Source: Dactylosporangium sp. AC04546 (GTDB taxonomy: Bacteria > Actinomycetota > Actinomycetes > Mycobacteriales > Micromonosporaceae). From it: DNA of 64,000 bases. Shown one piece after another: positions 52,685 through 61,133 of this stretch. Position 1 is the stretch's first letter. Each line of letters opens with the position of its first letter. The stretch is taken from assembly GCF_022095675.1 (NCBI RefSeq), contig NZ_JAHYSG010000003.1, forward strand, positions 195,180-259,179. The letters are read 5' to 3'. The position numbers and the translations under genes were made by a program. The notes beneath the pieces were generated by a model, which saw only the letters and a program-made list of their open reading frames with translations, made no database searches and was not told the origin of the DNA.

Positions 52685-52942
52685 TCAGGAGTTCTCCGGC
52701 CGGCCGCTGGGCCAGGACTGGCCCAGGACCGGTTGGAGCCCGGCGAGCAGGTCGGCTCGATCGGCTCCTCGGCCCGTCGCACGTTGCCGGCCATGTTCAC
52801 CGGGTCGGCCATACCGACGAAGGTGGTGGCGAACTGCGCCGGCTCGGCCGCGGAGCGCACAGCGACCTGTGCGATGTCGACGCCCCGGGCGGCGCACACC
52901 CCGGTCGCGGCGGTACGCACGGCCGCCGGCGCCGGGTGCCAA
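52685..52942 (-). pseudogene. Aldo/keto reductase C-terminal remnant
   Basis: Minus-strand 'GVDIAQVAVRSAAEPAQFATTFVGMADPVNMAGNVRR' (read in two parts) and, after a frameshift, 'DLLAGLQPVLGQSWPSGRPENS'. It aligns with the end of the AKR at 29881 ('TDIAQVAVRFAAEPPAFATTFVG', 'GYAWPSGRPENN'). The first two thirds are lost. With the truncated ADH it preserves the AKR-then-ADH order of the fucose operon, so this is a decayed second copy of that operon. Confidence 0.8.
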
Positions 52943-52948
52943 TTCGGC

Positions 52949-53160
52949 GCGGCCAGCCGGCTACGCCATCGCCGAGCACATGCGCGCAGAACTCGTCATC
53001 GACGCCCGGACCGCCGCCAACGCACCCGCGGCAGCCCGACCGGGGCGATCCGGCACACCGACCACCGCGCGCACTACACCTCCCAGGCCTTCGCCACCGT
53101 CTGCCGCACCCGCCGGCGTCCGCCAGTCGATGAGCCCGATCGGCAGCTGCCGACACCGCC
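52949..53160 (+). mobile_element. IS3-family transposase fragment
   Basis: Plus-strand reading 'GYAIAEHMRAELVIDAR', then shifted 'PTGAIRHTDHRAHYTSQAFATVC', then shifted 'AGVRQSMSPIGSC'. This follows the IS3 OrfB pattern 'GWAIADHMRTELV ... GAIFHSDHGSQYTS ... GV.QSMG..G'. Three frames and the absence of both ends show a dead fragment, abutting the AKR relic. Confidence 0.75.
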
Positions 53161-53172
53161 GCCGCCGGGTCG

Positions 53173-54087
53173 TCAAGCCCCCTCCTCGGGACTGTCGAGG
53201 GCGGCGAGCACCGCGCGGACCTGGCCCAGCCGGTCGTCGCCGAGGGGGCGCAGCACGACGGTCTGCGCGCCGGCGTCCCACAGTGTGCGGACCTGCTTGG
53301 CCGCCTTGGCGGCGGGTCCGGCGACAACAAACACGTCGGCCGGGTCGACGCCGAGCCACGCGGCCTGCGCGGCGACGATCCGGTCGGTCGCGGCGTGTAC
53401 ACGAGCAGCATCGTCATCGACGCAGAGATAGGTGAAGACAGTCAGTTCGTGCCGGGCGGGCGCGCCGGGCGCGGCCCGGCCTTTGTCGATGTGCGCGAGC
53501 GCGGCGGCGACCTCGCGCGGTCCGTGGCCCTCGGCGACGATGGTGCCGTCCGCGACGCGGCCGGAGAGCTCGAGTGAGCGGGGGCGTACGACACCGGCGA
53601 GGATGGCGGGCGGTTCGGCGGGCGGGTGCCACAGTTGCACGTCACGCAGGTGTACTGCGCGACCATCGAGCGTGACGGGTCCGCCGCGCAGGAGCGACCG
53701 CACAGCGCGGATGGTCTCTTCAAGGAGCGCGAGCTTCTGCGGGGTGGCGGCGCCGACCTGCGCCATCCATTCGGATACGCCGTGTCCGATGCCGGTGACG
53801 AAACGGCCGGGGTACAGCCGAGCGAGCGTCGCCGCCTCCATGGCGAGCAGGGCTGGGTTGCGCAGCGGCGCCGGCACGATCCCGATCCCCACCCGCAGCC
53901 GTTGGATGCTCGCCAGCACGGCGGCCGCCGAGGCGATCGCGCCACCCCAGCCCAGATCCTCGACCAGCCAGAAATCCTCAACCCGCAACGCGTCGAGGGC
54001 CTGCGCGAAACCAACAAGCTCCTCCGGCTCCCGGTCACAGTCGAACATGACGCCGATGCGGAACTCAGAACCAGGTACTGAGGACAT
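53173..54087 (-). CDS. LLM-class flavin-dependent oxidoreductase
   Basis: A 304-residue bacterial-luciferase-like (LLM) protein: 'EFRIGVMFDCDREPEELVGFAQ' (two parts), 'FWLVEDLGWGGAIASAA', 'LRVGIGIVPAPLRNPALLA', 'ARLYPGRFVTGIGHGVSEWM' and 'LELSGRVADGTIVAEGHGP'. These are typical of F420- or FMN-dependent members. The ATG at 54087 has AAAGGTGG upstream; an alternative ATG at 54189 overlaps the GH42 stop but would add 34 unconserved residues. It is last in the cassette-2 operon. A deleted copy of this gene lies at 40300. Substrate unknown. Confidence 0.85.
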   Translation of the reverse strand: MSSVPGSEFRIGVMFDCDREPEELVGFAQALDALRVEDFWLVEDLGWGGAIASAAAVLASIQRLRVGIGIVPAPLRNPALLAMEAATLARLYPGRFVTGIGHGVSEWMAQVGAATPQKLALLEETIRAVRSLLRGGPVTLDGRAVHLRDVQLWHPPAEPPAILAGVVRPRSLELSGRVADGTIVAEGHGPREVAAALAHIDKGRAAPGAPARHELTVFTYLCVDDDAARVHAATDRIVAAQAAWLGVDPADVFVVAGPAAKAAKQVRTLWDAGAQTVVLRPLGDDRLGQVRAVLAALDSPEEGA

Positions 54088-54185
54088 AAGGCCACCTTTG
54101 CTGAGAAATGAGCGTTCCCCGCGACGATCACCGCCTTCCAGCCGCACATCCGATCCCGTGGCCCGCGACGGCACATGCGGCGCGG

Positions 54186-56237
54186 TCATACCTGCCTCCG
54201 GCGCAGCACGGAGACCGCGTGCGGACCGAGCACACCGGGGGCGGCGGTGTCGCCAGCCTGCTGCATGTACAGGATGGTGCCCTCGACGCCGGACAGCTCC
54301 CGCGGCTCGCCAGTGCGGTTGACGAGGAACCAGTACTCGGCGTCGGCGGACTGCCGGACGGCGAGCTCGACCTGTCCGCGTAGCGTGTCGGGCAACTCGC
54401 TGTGCACGCCGGCGGTGTCGAGGACGTCGGTCAGCACAGGCCGCAGTCCCGCCGGTCCGAGCCGGGTCGACACATAGGTCGCCGATCCGGTACCGACACT
54501 GCGGCGGGTGATCGCGGCGCGGCCGGCCAGGTCACCGGACTTGTACCAGGCGAGTACCTCGACGTCCGCATCGATGATGCCGATGCGGTCGGTCCACAGG
54601 ATGCCGGTCGTACCGTTGTCGAGTTCAACGCACTGGTCGTCGAGCAGCGGGGCGAACTCCTCGATCCGGATGCCCAGCAGGTCCCGCAGTGCGCCGGGAT
54701 AGCCGCCGAGCCAGACGTGGTCGTGCTCGTCGACGATGCCGGAGAAGTAGGTCGTGACGAGATGGCCGCCGTTGGCGACATAGGCGCGCAGCCGATCGGC
54801 GAGCGCGGCGGGCACGACGTGCAGGATCGGGGCGACGAGCAGGTCGTAGTGCTCCAGTTCGGCGGTGACGGGGACGACGTCCGCGCGGACGCCGAGGTCG
54901 AGGAGCGCGGTGTACCAGTCCAGGGCTTCCCGGCGGTAGCGCAGCCGGTCGGTGGGGTGCGAGTCGTGCTCGGCGGTCCACCAGGACTCCCAGTCGAAGA
55001 CGACGGCAGCCCGTGCCCGTTGGCGGGTCGTGCCGGCGACCTCGGCCAGATCACGCAGCGCCGCGCCGAGTTCCGTTACCGCGCGGAAGACGGCGCTGTC
55101 CTCCCCGGCGTGCGGCAGCATGCCGGAGTGGTACTTCTCTGCGCCGGCCGCGGACTGCCGCCACTGGAAGAAGCACACGGCGTCGGCGCCGTGGGCCACG
55201 TGGGTGAGCGAGTCACGGGCCAGCCCACCCGGGGCCTTCGCGACGTTGACCGGTTGCCAGTTCACCGCGCTGGTGGAGTGCTCCATGAGGTACCAGGGCC
55301 GGCCGCCGGCGATGTTGCCGGTGAGGTTGGCCGAGAACGACAGCTCGTCGAATGCCTGCGGACCGGGCACGACGTAGTGGTCGTTGGCGACGAAGTCGAC
55401 CTCGGACGCCCAGTCGGCGTAGTGCATCCCCTTGGTCTCGCCCATGACCATGAAGTTGGTGGTGACCGGGATCCCGGGCGTCACCTCGCGCAGCACCGTG
55501 CGCTCGGCCCGCAGGTGGTCCTTGAGTGCGTCAGAGGAGAACCGTTTGAAGTCCAGCTGTTGGGTGGGGTTCGGGTGCGAGGCCGCCAGGCGCGGCGGCA
55601 GGACCTGCGCCCAGTCGCTGTACCGCTGCGACCAGAACGCCGTGCCCCAGGCTTGGTTCAGCGCCTCGACGGTGCCGTACCGCCGGCACAGCCACTGCCG
55701 GAACGCGGCCGCGGCGTCGTCGGAGTAGTCGTAGATGTTGTGGCAGCCGAGCTCGTTGTTGACGTGCCAGGCGGCCAGCGCCGGGTGGCTGCCGTAGCGC
55801 CCGGCGAGTGCCCGGACCAGACGCAACGCATGCTCGCGGAAGACCGGCGACGTCGGCCGCCAGTGCTGCCGCGCGCCGGGCCACACCGTCCGGCCGTCGC
55901 GGTCGACGGGCAGGATCTCCGGATGTGCCGTGGTCAGCCATGGCGGCGGTGATGCCGTTGCCGTGGCCAGGTCGACGGCGATGCCGTTGGTGTGCAACAG
56001 GTCCATGATGTCGTCGAGCCACGCGAAGTCCCACTCGTCCGCGCGGGGCTGGATGCGCGCCCAGGAGAAGATGGCGAGGGAGACGATGTTGACTCCGGCC
56101 ACCTTCATGGCCCGCACGTCGTCGTCCCAGACGTGACGCGGCCACTGCTCCGGGTTGTAGTCGGCGCCGAACCCGAGGCGTGGCCGGACGGGGTCCGACG
56201 GCCAGCGCAGCCATCGGTGACCGTGGTGTTCCTGCAC
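54186..56237 (-). CDS. GH42 beta-galactosidase (cassette 2)
   Basis: A 683-residue cytosolic GH42 enzyme: 'GFGADYNPEQWPRHVWDDDV' start, acid/base Glu in 'WHVNNELGCHNIYDYSDDAA', 'GTAFWSQRYSDW', and nucleophile Glu in 'LMEHSTSAVNWQPVN'. The trimerisation domain ('VDEHDHVWLGGYPGALRDLLG') and the C-terminal beta domain ('EYWFLVNRTGEPRELSG') are both present. It is of the classical beta-galactosidase group (BgaB/Bbg-like), distinct from cassette 1, which lacks the 'NPEQWP' opening. A LacI-type half-perfect palindrome and a hairpin precede it, suggesting an internal promoter. Confidence 0.93.
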   Translation of the reverse strand: MQEHHGHRWLRWPSDPVRPRLGFGADYNPEQWPRHVWDDDVRAMKVAGVNIVSLAIFSWARIQPRADEWDFAWLDDIMDLLHTNGIAVDLATATASPPPWLTTAHPEILPVDRDGRTVWPGARQHWRPTSPVFREHALRLVRALAGRYGSHPALAAWHVNNELGCHNIYDYSDDAAAAFRQWLCRRYGTVEALNQAWGTAFWSQRYSDWAQVLPPRLAASHPNPTQQLDFKRFSSDALKDHLRAERTVLREVTPGIPVTTNFMVMGETKGMHYADWASEVDFVANDHYVVPGPQAFDELSFSANLTGNIAGGRPWYLMEHSTSAVNWQPVNVAKAPGGLARDSLTHVAHGADAVCFFQWRQSAAGAEKYHSGMLPHAGEDSAVFRAVTELGAALRDLAEVAGTTRQRARAAVVFDWESWWTAEHDSHPTDRLRYRREALDWYTALLDLGVRADVVPVTAELEHYDLLVAPILHVVPAALADRLRAYVANGGHLVTTYFSGIVDEHDHVWLGGYPGALRDLLGIRIEEFAPLLDDQCVELDNGTTGILWTDRIGIIDADVEVLAWYKSGDLAGRAAITRRSVGTGSATYVSTRLGPAGLRPVLTDVLDTAGVHSELPDTLRGQVELAVRQSADAEYWFLVNRTGEPRELSGVEGTILYMQQAGDTAAPGVLGPHAVSVLRRRQV

Positions 56238-56264
56238 AGCTTCTCCTGGTTGCTACGTGCTGAT

Positions 56265-56276
56265 GGTTACGTAAAC
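56265..56276. promoter_or_regulatory. LacI-type operator variant GGTTACGTAAAC (GH42 promoter)
   Basis: One mismatch from the cassette-2 palindrome GTTTACGTAAAC, 28 bases before the GH42 ATG on the minus strand, between the binding-protein gene and GH42. Confidence 0.75.
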
Positions 56277-56280
56277 ATGT

Positions 56281-56312
56281 CCGTCCGGCCGCCGCCCGGG
56301 ACGGCCGGACGG
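56281..56312 (-). terminator. Perfect 11-bp hairpin after the binding-protein gene
   Basis: CCGTCCGGCCG (56281-56291) pairs with 56302-56312 across a 10-base loop, 8 bases past the binding-protein stop. It may end that message, with GH42 restarted from the operator-bearing promoter next to it. Confidence 0.65.
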
Positions 56313-56320
56313 ACCGGGGA

Positions 56321-57661
56321 TCATTTGACCGTGAAGCCTTGTTCCTTGCCGTACTTCACGGAGGCGTCCTGCCAGGCCTTGAGGCCGTCCTGCAGGGTGG
56401 TGCCGCCGAGGTAGGCCCTGCCGGCGGTGTCGCCGAAGACGTTGTTGGCGTAGACCTGGAACGGCAGGTAGGACCAGCCGGTGACGACCTGCCCGGCGGC
56501 GTCGGCGAGGACCTGGTTGACCTTCTGGCCGCCGAAGTACGGGAACTCCTTGTCCTTGAACGCCGGCGAGTTGAGCTGGGCGGTGGTGGCCGGGAACGCG
56601 CCGTTGTCGGCCCGGCTCTGCGCGCCGGCCTCGACGGTGGCGTACTTCAGGAACGCCCACGCGAGCTTCTTGTTCGCGCCGGCGGCCGGGATCGCCAGGG
56701 CGCTGCCGCCGTTCTCCGAGGTGGCCTTGCCACCCGCCTCCCATTGCGGCATCGGCGCGACCCGCCACTTGCCCGAAGCGGCCTTCACGCCGGACTCGAG
56801 GTTGGCCGGCATCCAGGCGCCGATGACGAGGGTGGCGATGGTGCCGTCACCGAGGCCCTTGTACCAGGCGTCGCTCCAGCCGGTCACCGGGGAGAGCAGC
56901 TTGCCGTCGATGAGCTGCTGCCAGAGTGTCGTGTACCGCTTGGTGCCGGCATCGGCGAAGTTCACCCCGACGGTCGTGCCGTCGACCGTGTACGGCTTGC
57001 CACCGGCTTGCCAGATCATGCTGGTGGTGAACCCGGCGTCGCCGGTGTCGCTGGTGATGTACACCTTCGGGTCGGCCGTGTGCAGCTTCCGGGCGGCGGC
57101 GACGTACTCGTCCCAGGTGGCCGGCACTGCGACGCCGTACTTGTCGAAGACCTCCTTGTTGTAGAACAGCGCCATCGGGCCGGAGTCCATCGGCAGGCCG
57201 TAGACGACGACGCCGGAGCGCACGCCGTTCCACGGGCCGGGGGTGAAGCTGCCGTCGAGCGCGCCGGCGCCGTACGGGCCGAGGTCCGTGAGCGACTTGG
57301 CGAGGGCGAACTGCGGCAGCGCGTAGTACTCGACCTGGGCGAGATCGGGCACGCCCGAGCCGGCCTTGATCGCGTTCTGCAGGGCGGTGTACTGCTTGTC
57401 GCCGGTGCCAGCGTTGACCAGGTCGACCTTCACCTTGGGGTACTTCGCCTGGAAGTCGGCGGCGACCTGCTTGAGCGTGGGCTCCCAGGCCCAGACCGTG
57501 ATGGTGCCGCCGGCGTCGAGCGCGGCCTGGACGTCGGCCTCGGACACGGGGCCGGACTGTCCGCCGGAGCCGCTGTCACCGCCGGAGCCGCATCCGGTGA
57601 CGAGTAGCGCCACCGACAGCGCGGCACTGGCGAGCAGCATACGGCGACGGATGACCGTCAT
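56321..57661 (-). CDS. Sugar ABC transporter substrate-binding lipoprotein (family 1)
   Basis: A 446-residue binding protein whose signal 'RRRMLLASAALSVALLVTGC' ends in a lipobox (Cys24), followed by a glycine/serine linker. Mature motifs: 'GTITVWAWEPTLKQVAADFQ', 'KAGSGVPDLAQVEYYALPQF', 'VVVYGLPMDSGPMALFYNKEVF' (two parts). These parallel the cassette-1 binding protein in order and wording, so the cassettes share ancestry. It delivers a galactoside to permeases 57740 and 58663. Confidence 0.92.
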   Translation of the reverse strand: MTVIRRRMLLASAALSVALLVTGCGSGGDSGSGGQSGPVSEADVQAALDAGGTITVWAWEPTLKQVAADFQAKYPKVKVDLVNAGTGDKQYTALQNAIKAGSGVPDLAQVEYYALPQFALAKSLTDLGPYGAGALDGSFTPGPWNGVRSGVVVYGLPMDSGPMALFYNKEVFDKYGVAVPATWDEYVAAARKLHTADPKVYITSDTGDAGFTTSMIWQAGGKPYTVDGTTVGVNFADAGTKRYTTLWQQLIDGKLLSPVTGWSDAWYKGLGDGTIATLVIGAWMPANLESGVKAASGKWRVAPMPQWEAGGKATSENGGSALAIPAAGANKKLAWAFLKYATVEAGAQSRADNGAFPATTAQLNSPAFKDKEFPYFGGQKVNQVLADAAGQVVTGWSYLPFQVYANNVFGDTAGRAYLGGTTLQDGLKAWQDASVKYGKEQGFTVK

Positions 57662-57739
57662 GAGTGTTCCCTTCGTGGGGTGTGCCTACCGGGATTGTGT
57701 GGGTGTACCTGTGGGGCGGGGCTGGGGACCGTGCGCCGG

Positions 57740-58660
57740 TCATTCCTTGACGCTTCCGGCGGACAGGCCCGACTGCCAGTACCGCTGCAGCAGCAGGAAC
57801 GCTGCGACCAGCGGGACGATGGTGAGCAGCGAGCCGGTGATCACGAGGTTGAAGACCGCTTCGCCGCCCGCGGTGCCGGCCTGCTGGTTCCATTCGTTGA
57901 GGCCGAGGGTGAGCGGGTACCAGTCCGGGTCCTTGAGCATGATCAGCGGCAGGAAGTAGTTGTTCCACGTCGCCACGACGTTGAAGAGCAGGACGGTGAC
58001 GGTGCCCGGGGCCAGCAGCGGCGCGGCGATCGAGAAGAAGGTGCGGAACTCCCCCGCGCCGTCGACACGGGCTGATTCGAGCATCTCGTCGGGCACTGCG
58101 TCGCGGGCGAAGGTCCACATCAGGTACAGGCCGAATGGCGAGACCAGCGACGGGACGATGATCGCCCACGGGGTGTTCGTGAGGCCCAGGTTCGAGAACA
58201 TCAGAAAGGTCGGCACCGCCAGCGCGGTGCCCGGCACCGCGACCGCGCCGATGACCAGCGCGAACACCGCGCGTTTGCCCAGGAAGTCGAACTTGGCCAG
58301 GCCGTAGCCGGCCAGCGCCGCCAGCAGGGTCGCGCCGCCGGCGCCGACGATGACGTACAGCAGCGTGTTGAGCAGCCAGCGAGTGAAGACGCCGTCGTCG
58401 TAGGTGAAGGTGTCGGCGACGTTGCCGAACAGCGCGAAGTCGCGGTCGAACCACAGACCGAACGACCGGAACAGGCCGTCCTGCGTCTTGGTCGCGTTGA
58501 TCAGTAGCCAGGCCAGCGGCAGCAGCGTGTAGACCAGCATGAGCCCGGTCAGCGCGGTGAGCGTGAGACTGCGGCGCCGCCGCGGTGACCGCCGCCGCGC
58601 AGCGGTGCGATCGCCAGCGGCCGGGCGGGTTGGCGGGTCGGCGAGGGCGGTGGTCACCAT
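57740..58660 (-). CDS. Sugar ABC transporter permease, MalG type
   Basis: A 306-residue CUT1 permease with a basic arginine-rich leader ('ARRRSPRRRRSLTLTAL'), six helices and the EAA-loop 'ESARVDGAGEFRTFFSIAAPLL'. The ATG at 58660 follows the MalF-type stop by 2 bases; a longer upstream frame is shadow sequence. It closely parallels the permease at 43753. Confidence 0.92.
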   Translation of the reverse strand: MVTTALADPPTRPAAGDRTAARRRSPRRRRSLTLTALTGLMLVYTLLPLAWLLINATKTQDGLFRSFGLWFDRDFALFGNVADTFTYDDGVFTRWLLNTLLYVIVGAGGATLLAALAGYGLAKFDFLGKRAVFALVIGAVAVPGTALAVPTFLMFSNLGLTNTPWAIIVPSLVSPFGLYLMWTFARDAVPDEMLESARVDGAGEFRTFFSIAAPLLAPGTVTVLLFNVVATWNNYFLPLIMLKDPDWYPLTLGLNEWNQQAGTAGGEAVFNLVITGSLLTIVPLVAAFLLLQRYWQSGLSAGSVKE

Positions 58661-58662
58661 GG

Positions 58663-59580
58663 TCAGCCCGCCTTCCGCGCGCCGCGCAGCTGCACCAGGT
58701 AGGCGACGACCATGGTGAGCACGCCCATGACGATGGCGACCGTGGCGGCGTAGTTGTACTGCTGTCCGGCGAACGACAGCGAGTAGGCGTACAAGTTGGG
58801 CGTGAAGTACGTGGTGATCGAGTTCGGCGCCATCGTCTTGAGGATTCTGGGCTCGTTGAACAGCTGGAAGCTGCCGATGATGGAGAAGATCGTGGCGATG
58901 AGCAGAGGTCCACGCAGCGCCGGCAGCTTGATCGCCGTGACGATGCGCACCTGCCCGGCGCCGTCCATCTCCGCCGCTTCGTAGAGCGACGGGTTCACCA
59001 CCCGCAGCGCCGAGTAGAGGATCAGCATGTTGTAGCCGACGAATTCCCAGGTCACGATGTTGCCGATCGAGGCAAGGATCAGGTCCGGGGACAGCGGGTC
59101 GGGCAGCGTCACGCCGAGCGCCTCGTTGAGGTTGCCGACGAGACCGAAGCGGTTGCCGTACATGAATCCCCATATGAGCGTGGCGACGACCGCGGGCACC
59201 GCGTACGGCAGGAACACCGAGATACGGAAGAACCCGGCGCCGTGCAGGCGACCGCTGTCGATCACCAGGGCGACGAGCAGCGCCAGGAACAGCATGATCG
59301 GCACCTGCACGGCCAGGAACAGCGCCACCCGTCCGAAGCCGGACCAGAACTGCGGGTCGCTGAGCGCCTTCGCGTAGTTGTCGGCGCCGACGAACGTGGT
59401 GCCGCCGACGAGCCGGGTGCGGAACACACTCAGGTAGAGCGAGTAGCCGATCGGGGCGAGGAAGACCAGGGCGAAGACCGCCATGAACGGCCCGACGAAC
59501 CGCCACCCGACCCAGGATCGTCGTCGCCGGGCCGGCGCCCGGTCGAGTGCCGTGACGCTTGCGAGCCCTGCCGAGGCCAT
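58663..59580 (-). CDS. Sugar ABC transporter permease, MalF type
   Basis: A 305-residue CUT1 permease: 'VGWRFVGPFMAVFALVFLAPIGYSLYLSVF' (two parts) as first helix and EAA-loop 'EAAEMDGAGQVRIVTAIKLPAL'. The ATG at 59580 has GGAAGGAG nine bases upstream; it is first in the cassette-2 operon, 39 bases downstream of a perfect LacI-type palindrome. Confidence 0.92.
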   Translation of the reverse strand: MASAGLASVTALDRAPARRRRSWVGWRFVGPFMAVFALVFLAPIGYSLYLSVFRTRLVGGTTFVGADNYAKALSDPQFWSGFGRVALFLAVQVPIMLFLALLVALVIDSGRLHGAGFFRISVFLPYAVPAVVATLIWGFMYGNRFGLVGNLNEALGVTLPDPLSPDLILASIGNIVTWEFVGYNMLILYSALRVVNPSLYEAAEMDGAGQVRIVTAIKLPALRGPLLIATIFSIIGSFQLFNEPRILKTMAPNSITTYFTPNLYAYSLSFAGQQYNYAATVAIVMGVLTMVVAYLVQLRGARKAG

Positions 59581-59618
59581 CGGTGCGCTCCTTCCCGTCC
59601 GCACGACCGGACGTTCGG

Positions 59619-59632
59619 TGTTTACGTAAACA
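59619..59632. promoter_or_regulatory. LacI-type operator TGTTTACGTAAACA (cassette-2 operon)
   Basis: A perfect 14-base palindrome in the divergent interval, closest to the permease start. Confidence 0.85.
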
Positions 59633-59688
59633 TCCACGATCGGTTTCCGCCACACGCCGCGAGGCGACAGGAGGGTTACAGCCGGCAA

Positions 59689-59702
59689 TGTTTACGTAAA
59701 CT
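59689..59702. promoter_or_regulatory. LacI-type operator TGTTTACGTAAACT (LacI promoter)
   Basis: A second copy 70 bases from the first (centre to centre), overlapping a TTGCGG-TATAGT-like promoter region 79 bases before the LacI ATG. Paired operators at this spacing allow looping or cooperative binding. Confidence 0.85.
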
Positions 59703-59780
59703 TGGTTGCGGTATAGTGACACCCCTCACCAACGTCGTCAAGCCGGTGACACCGACCGTGCGCAGTAGGCAGGGAGCAGC

Positions 59781-60872
59781 ATGGATCTCGACGCCCAAGG
59801 GCACCGCCCACAGCTCGTGCCCATGGGCGGCGCACAGCGCGGCGGTTCGGGCATCCCCGGCGGTCGCCGCAAGCAACGCGTCTCCATGGCCGACGTGGCC
59901 AAGCTCGCCGGCGTCTCCTCGCAAACCGTCTCCCGGGTCTCCAACGGCCACCCCAGCGTCGTCGAGGAGACCCGCGAGCTGGTCCTGGCAGCGATGCGGG
60001 AGCTGGGCTACCGGCCCAACAGCGCCGCCCGCGCCCTGCGCTACGGCCAGTTCAACACCATCGGCGTCATCCTCTTCAGCCTCTCCTCCACCGGCAACAG
60101 CCGCACCGTCGAGGCGATCGCCACCCACGCCGCGGCCGAGGGCTACGCCATCACGCTGATCCCGGTCGGGGCGCCCACCCAGGACAACGTGCTCGGCGCC
60201 TTCACCCGCATGGGCGAGCTCGCCGTCGACGGCGTCATCGTCATCATCGAGGTCCACCTCCTCGACGCCAGCACCGTCGCGCTGCCGCCGGGCGTGCACG
60301 TCGTGGTCGTCGACTCCGACGCCGGCGACCGCTACCCGGTCGTCGACACAGACCAGGCCGACGGCGCCCGGCAGGCCGTCCGGCACCTGCTCGACCTCGG
60401 CCACCGCACCGTCTGGCACGTCGCCGGGCCGGCCGAGTCGTTCGCCGCGGAGCGCCGCGCCAAGGCCTGGCGGGAGGCCTTGGAGGCGGCCGCCTGCCCG
60501 CTGCCGCCGATCGAGCGCGGCGACTGGTCCGCCGAATCGGGTTACCGCGCCGGCCTCCGGCTGGCTGACAGGCCCGACTGCACCGCCATCTTCGCGGCCA
60601 ACGACCAGATGGCCCTGGGGGTACTGCGAGCCCTGCACGAGCGCGGGCGCATCGTGCCCACGGACATCAGCGTGGTGGGCTTCGACGACATCCCCGACGC
60701 CGCGTCGTACCTGCCCCCACTGACCACCGTGCACCAGGACTTCGCCGAAGTCGGCCGACGCTGCGTGCAGGCACTGCTCCGGCAGATTCGCAACGAACCC
60801 GCCGGCCCCGGCACCGACCTCGTCCCGACCCACCTCGTCGTGCGCGGCAGCACGACACCAGCATCCGGCTGA
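59781..60872 (+). CDS. LacI/GalR-family repressor (cassette 2)
   Basis: A 363-residue repressor. DNA-binding head 'VSMADVAKLAGVSSQTVSRVSNGHPSVVEETRELVLAAMRELGYRPNSAARAL' (read in three parts), core 'GVILFSLSSTGNSRTVEAI' and 'ISVVGFDDIPDAASYLPPLTT'. It has an unstructured basic leader of 35 residues like its paralogue at 49567. It is divergent from the importer-GH42 operon and flanked by GTTTACGTAAAC palindromes. The operator differs from cassette 1 (TTTACGTAAA against TTATCGATAA), so the two repressors should be insulated from each other. Confidence 0.93.
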   Translation: MDLDAQGHRPQLVPMGGAQRGGSGIPGGRRKQRVSMADVAKLAGVSSQTVSRVSNGHPSVVEETRELVLAAMRELGYRPNSAARALRYGQFNTIGVILFSLSSTGNSRTVEAIATHAAAEGYAITLIPVGAPTQDNVLGAFTRMGELAVDGVIVIIEVHLLDASTVALPPGVHVVVVDSDAGDRYPVVDTDQADGARQAVRHLLDLGHRTVWHVAGPAESFAAERRAKAWREALEAAACPLPPIERGDWSAESGYRAGLRLADRPDCTAIFAANDQMALGVLRALHERGRIVPTDISVVGFDDIPDAASYLPPLTTVHQDFAEVGRRCVQALLRQIRNEPAGPGTDLVPTHLVVRGSTTPASG

Positions 60873-61133
60873 AGCCCCGTGGGCTAGGTTCATTTTCGAC
60901 TCGGTCCCTGCTGATCGCGGGTCGCGCGCGCCCCGCCCACCCGTCCTCACCACGCCTGCCGGCGTTCGCCAGGGTTATCCACGGGCCTACGTAGAGCGTG
61001 CCGGCGTTAGGCCGCCGATGACAGAGCCTGACACGGCTGGGAACGCAACCACAGTCGCCGCAAGATTTCGTCCCGGCCTGGCACCTGACCGCTTCGCACA
61101 GGCATCTCCATCTCCAAGTCCCGGGGAAGGCAG

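Noticed and set aside
54402..55952. 516-codon plus-strand frame across the cassette-2 GH42
   Set aside because: Antisense to conserved GH42 motifs; no recognisable domain.
57740..59722. 660-codon reading starting at 59722
   Set aside because: Only the last 306 codons (MalG-type permease) are real; the first part is an out-of-frame reading of the MalF-type permease.
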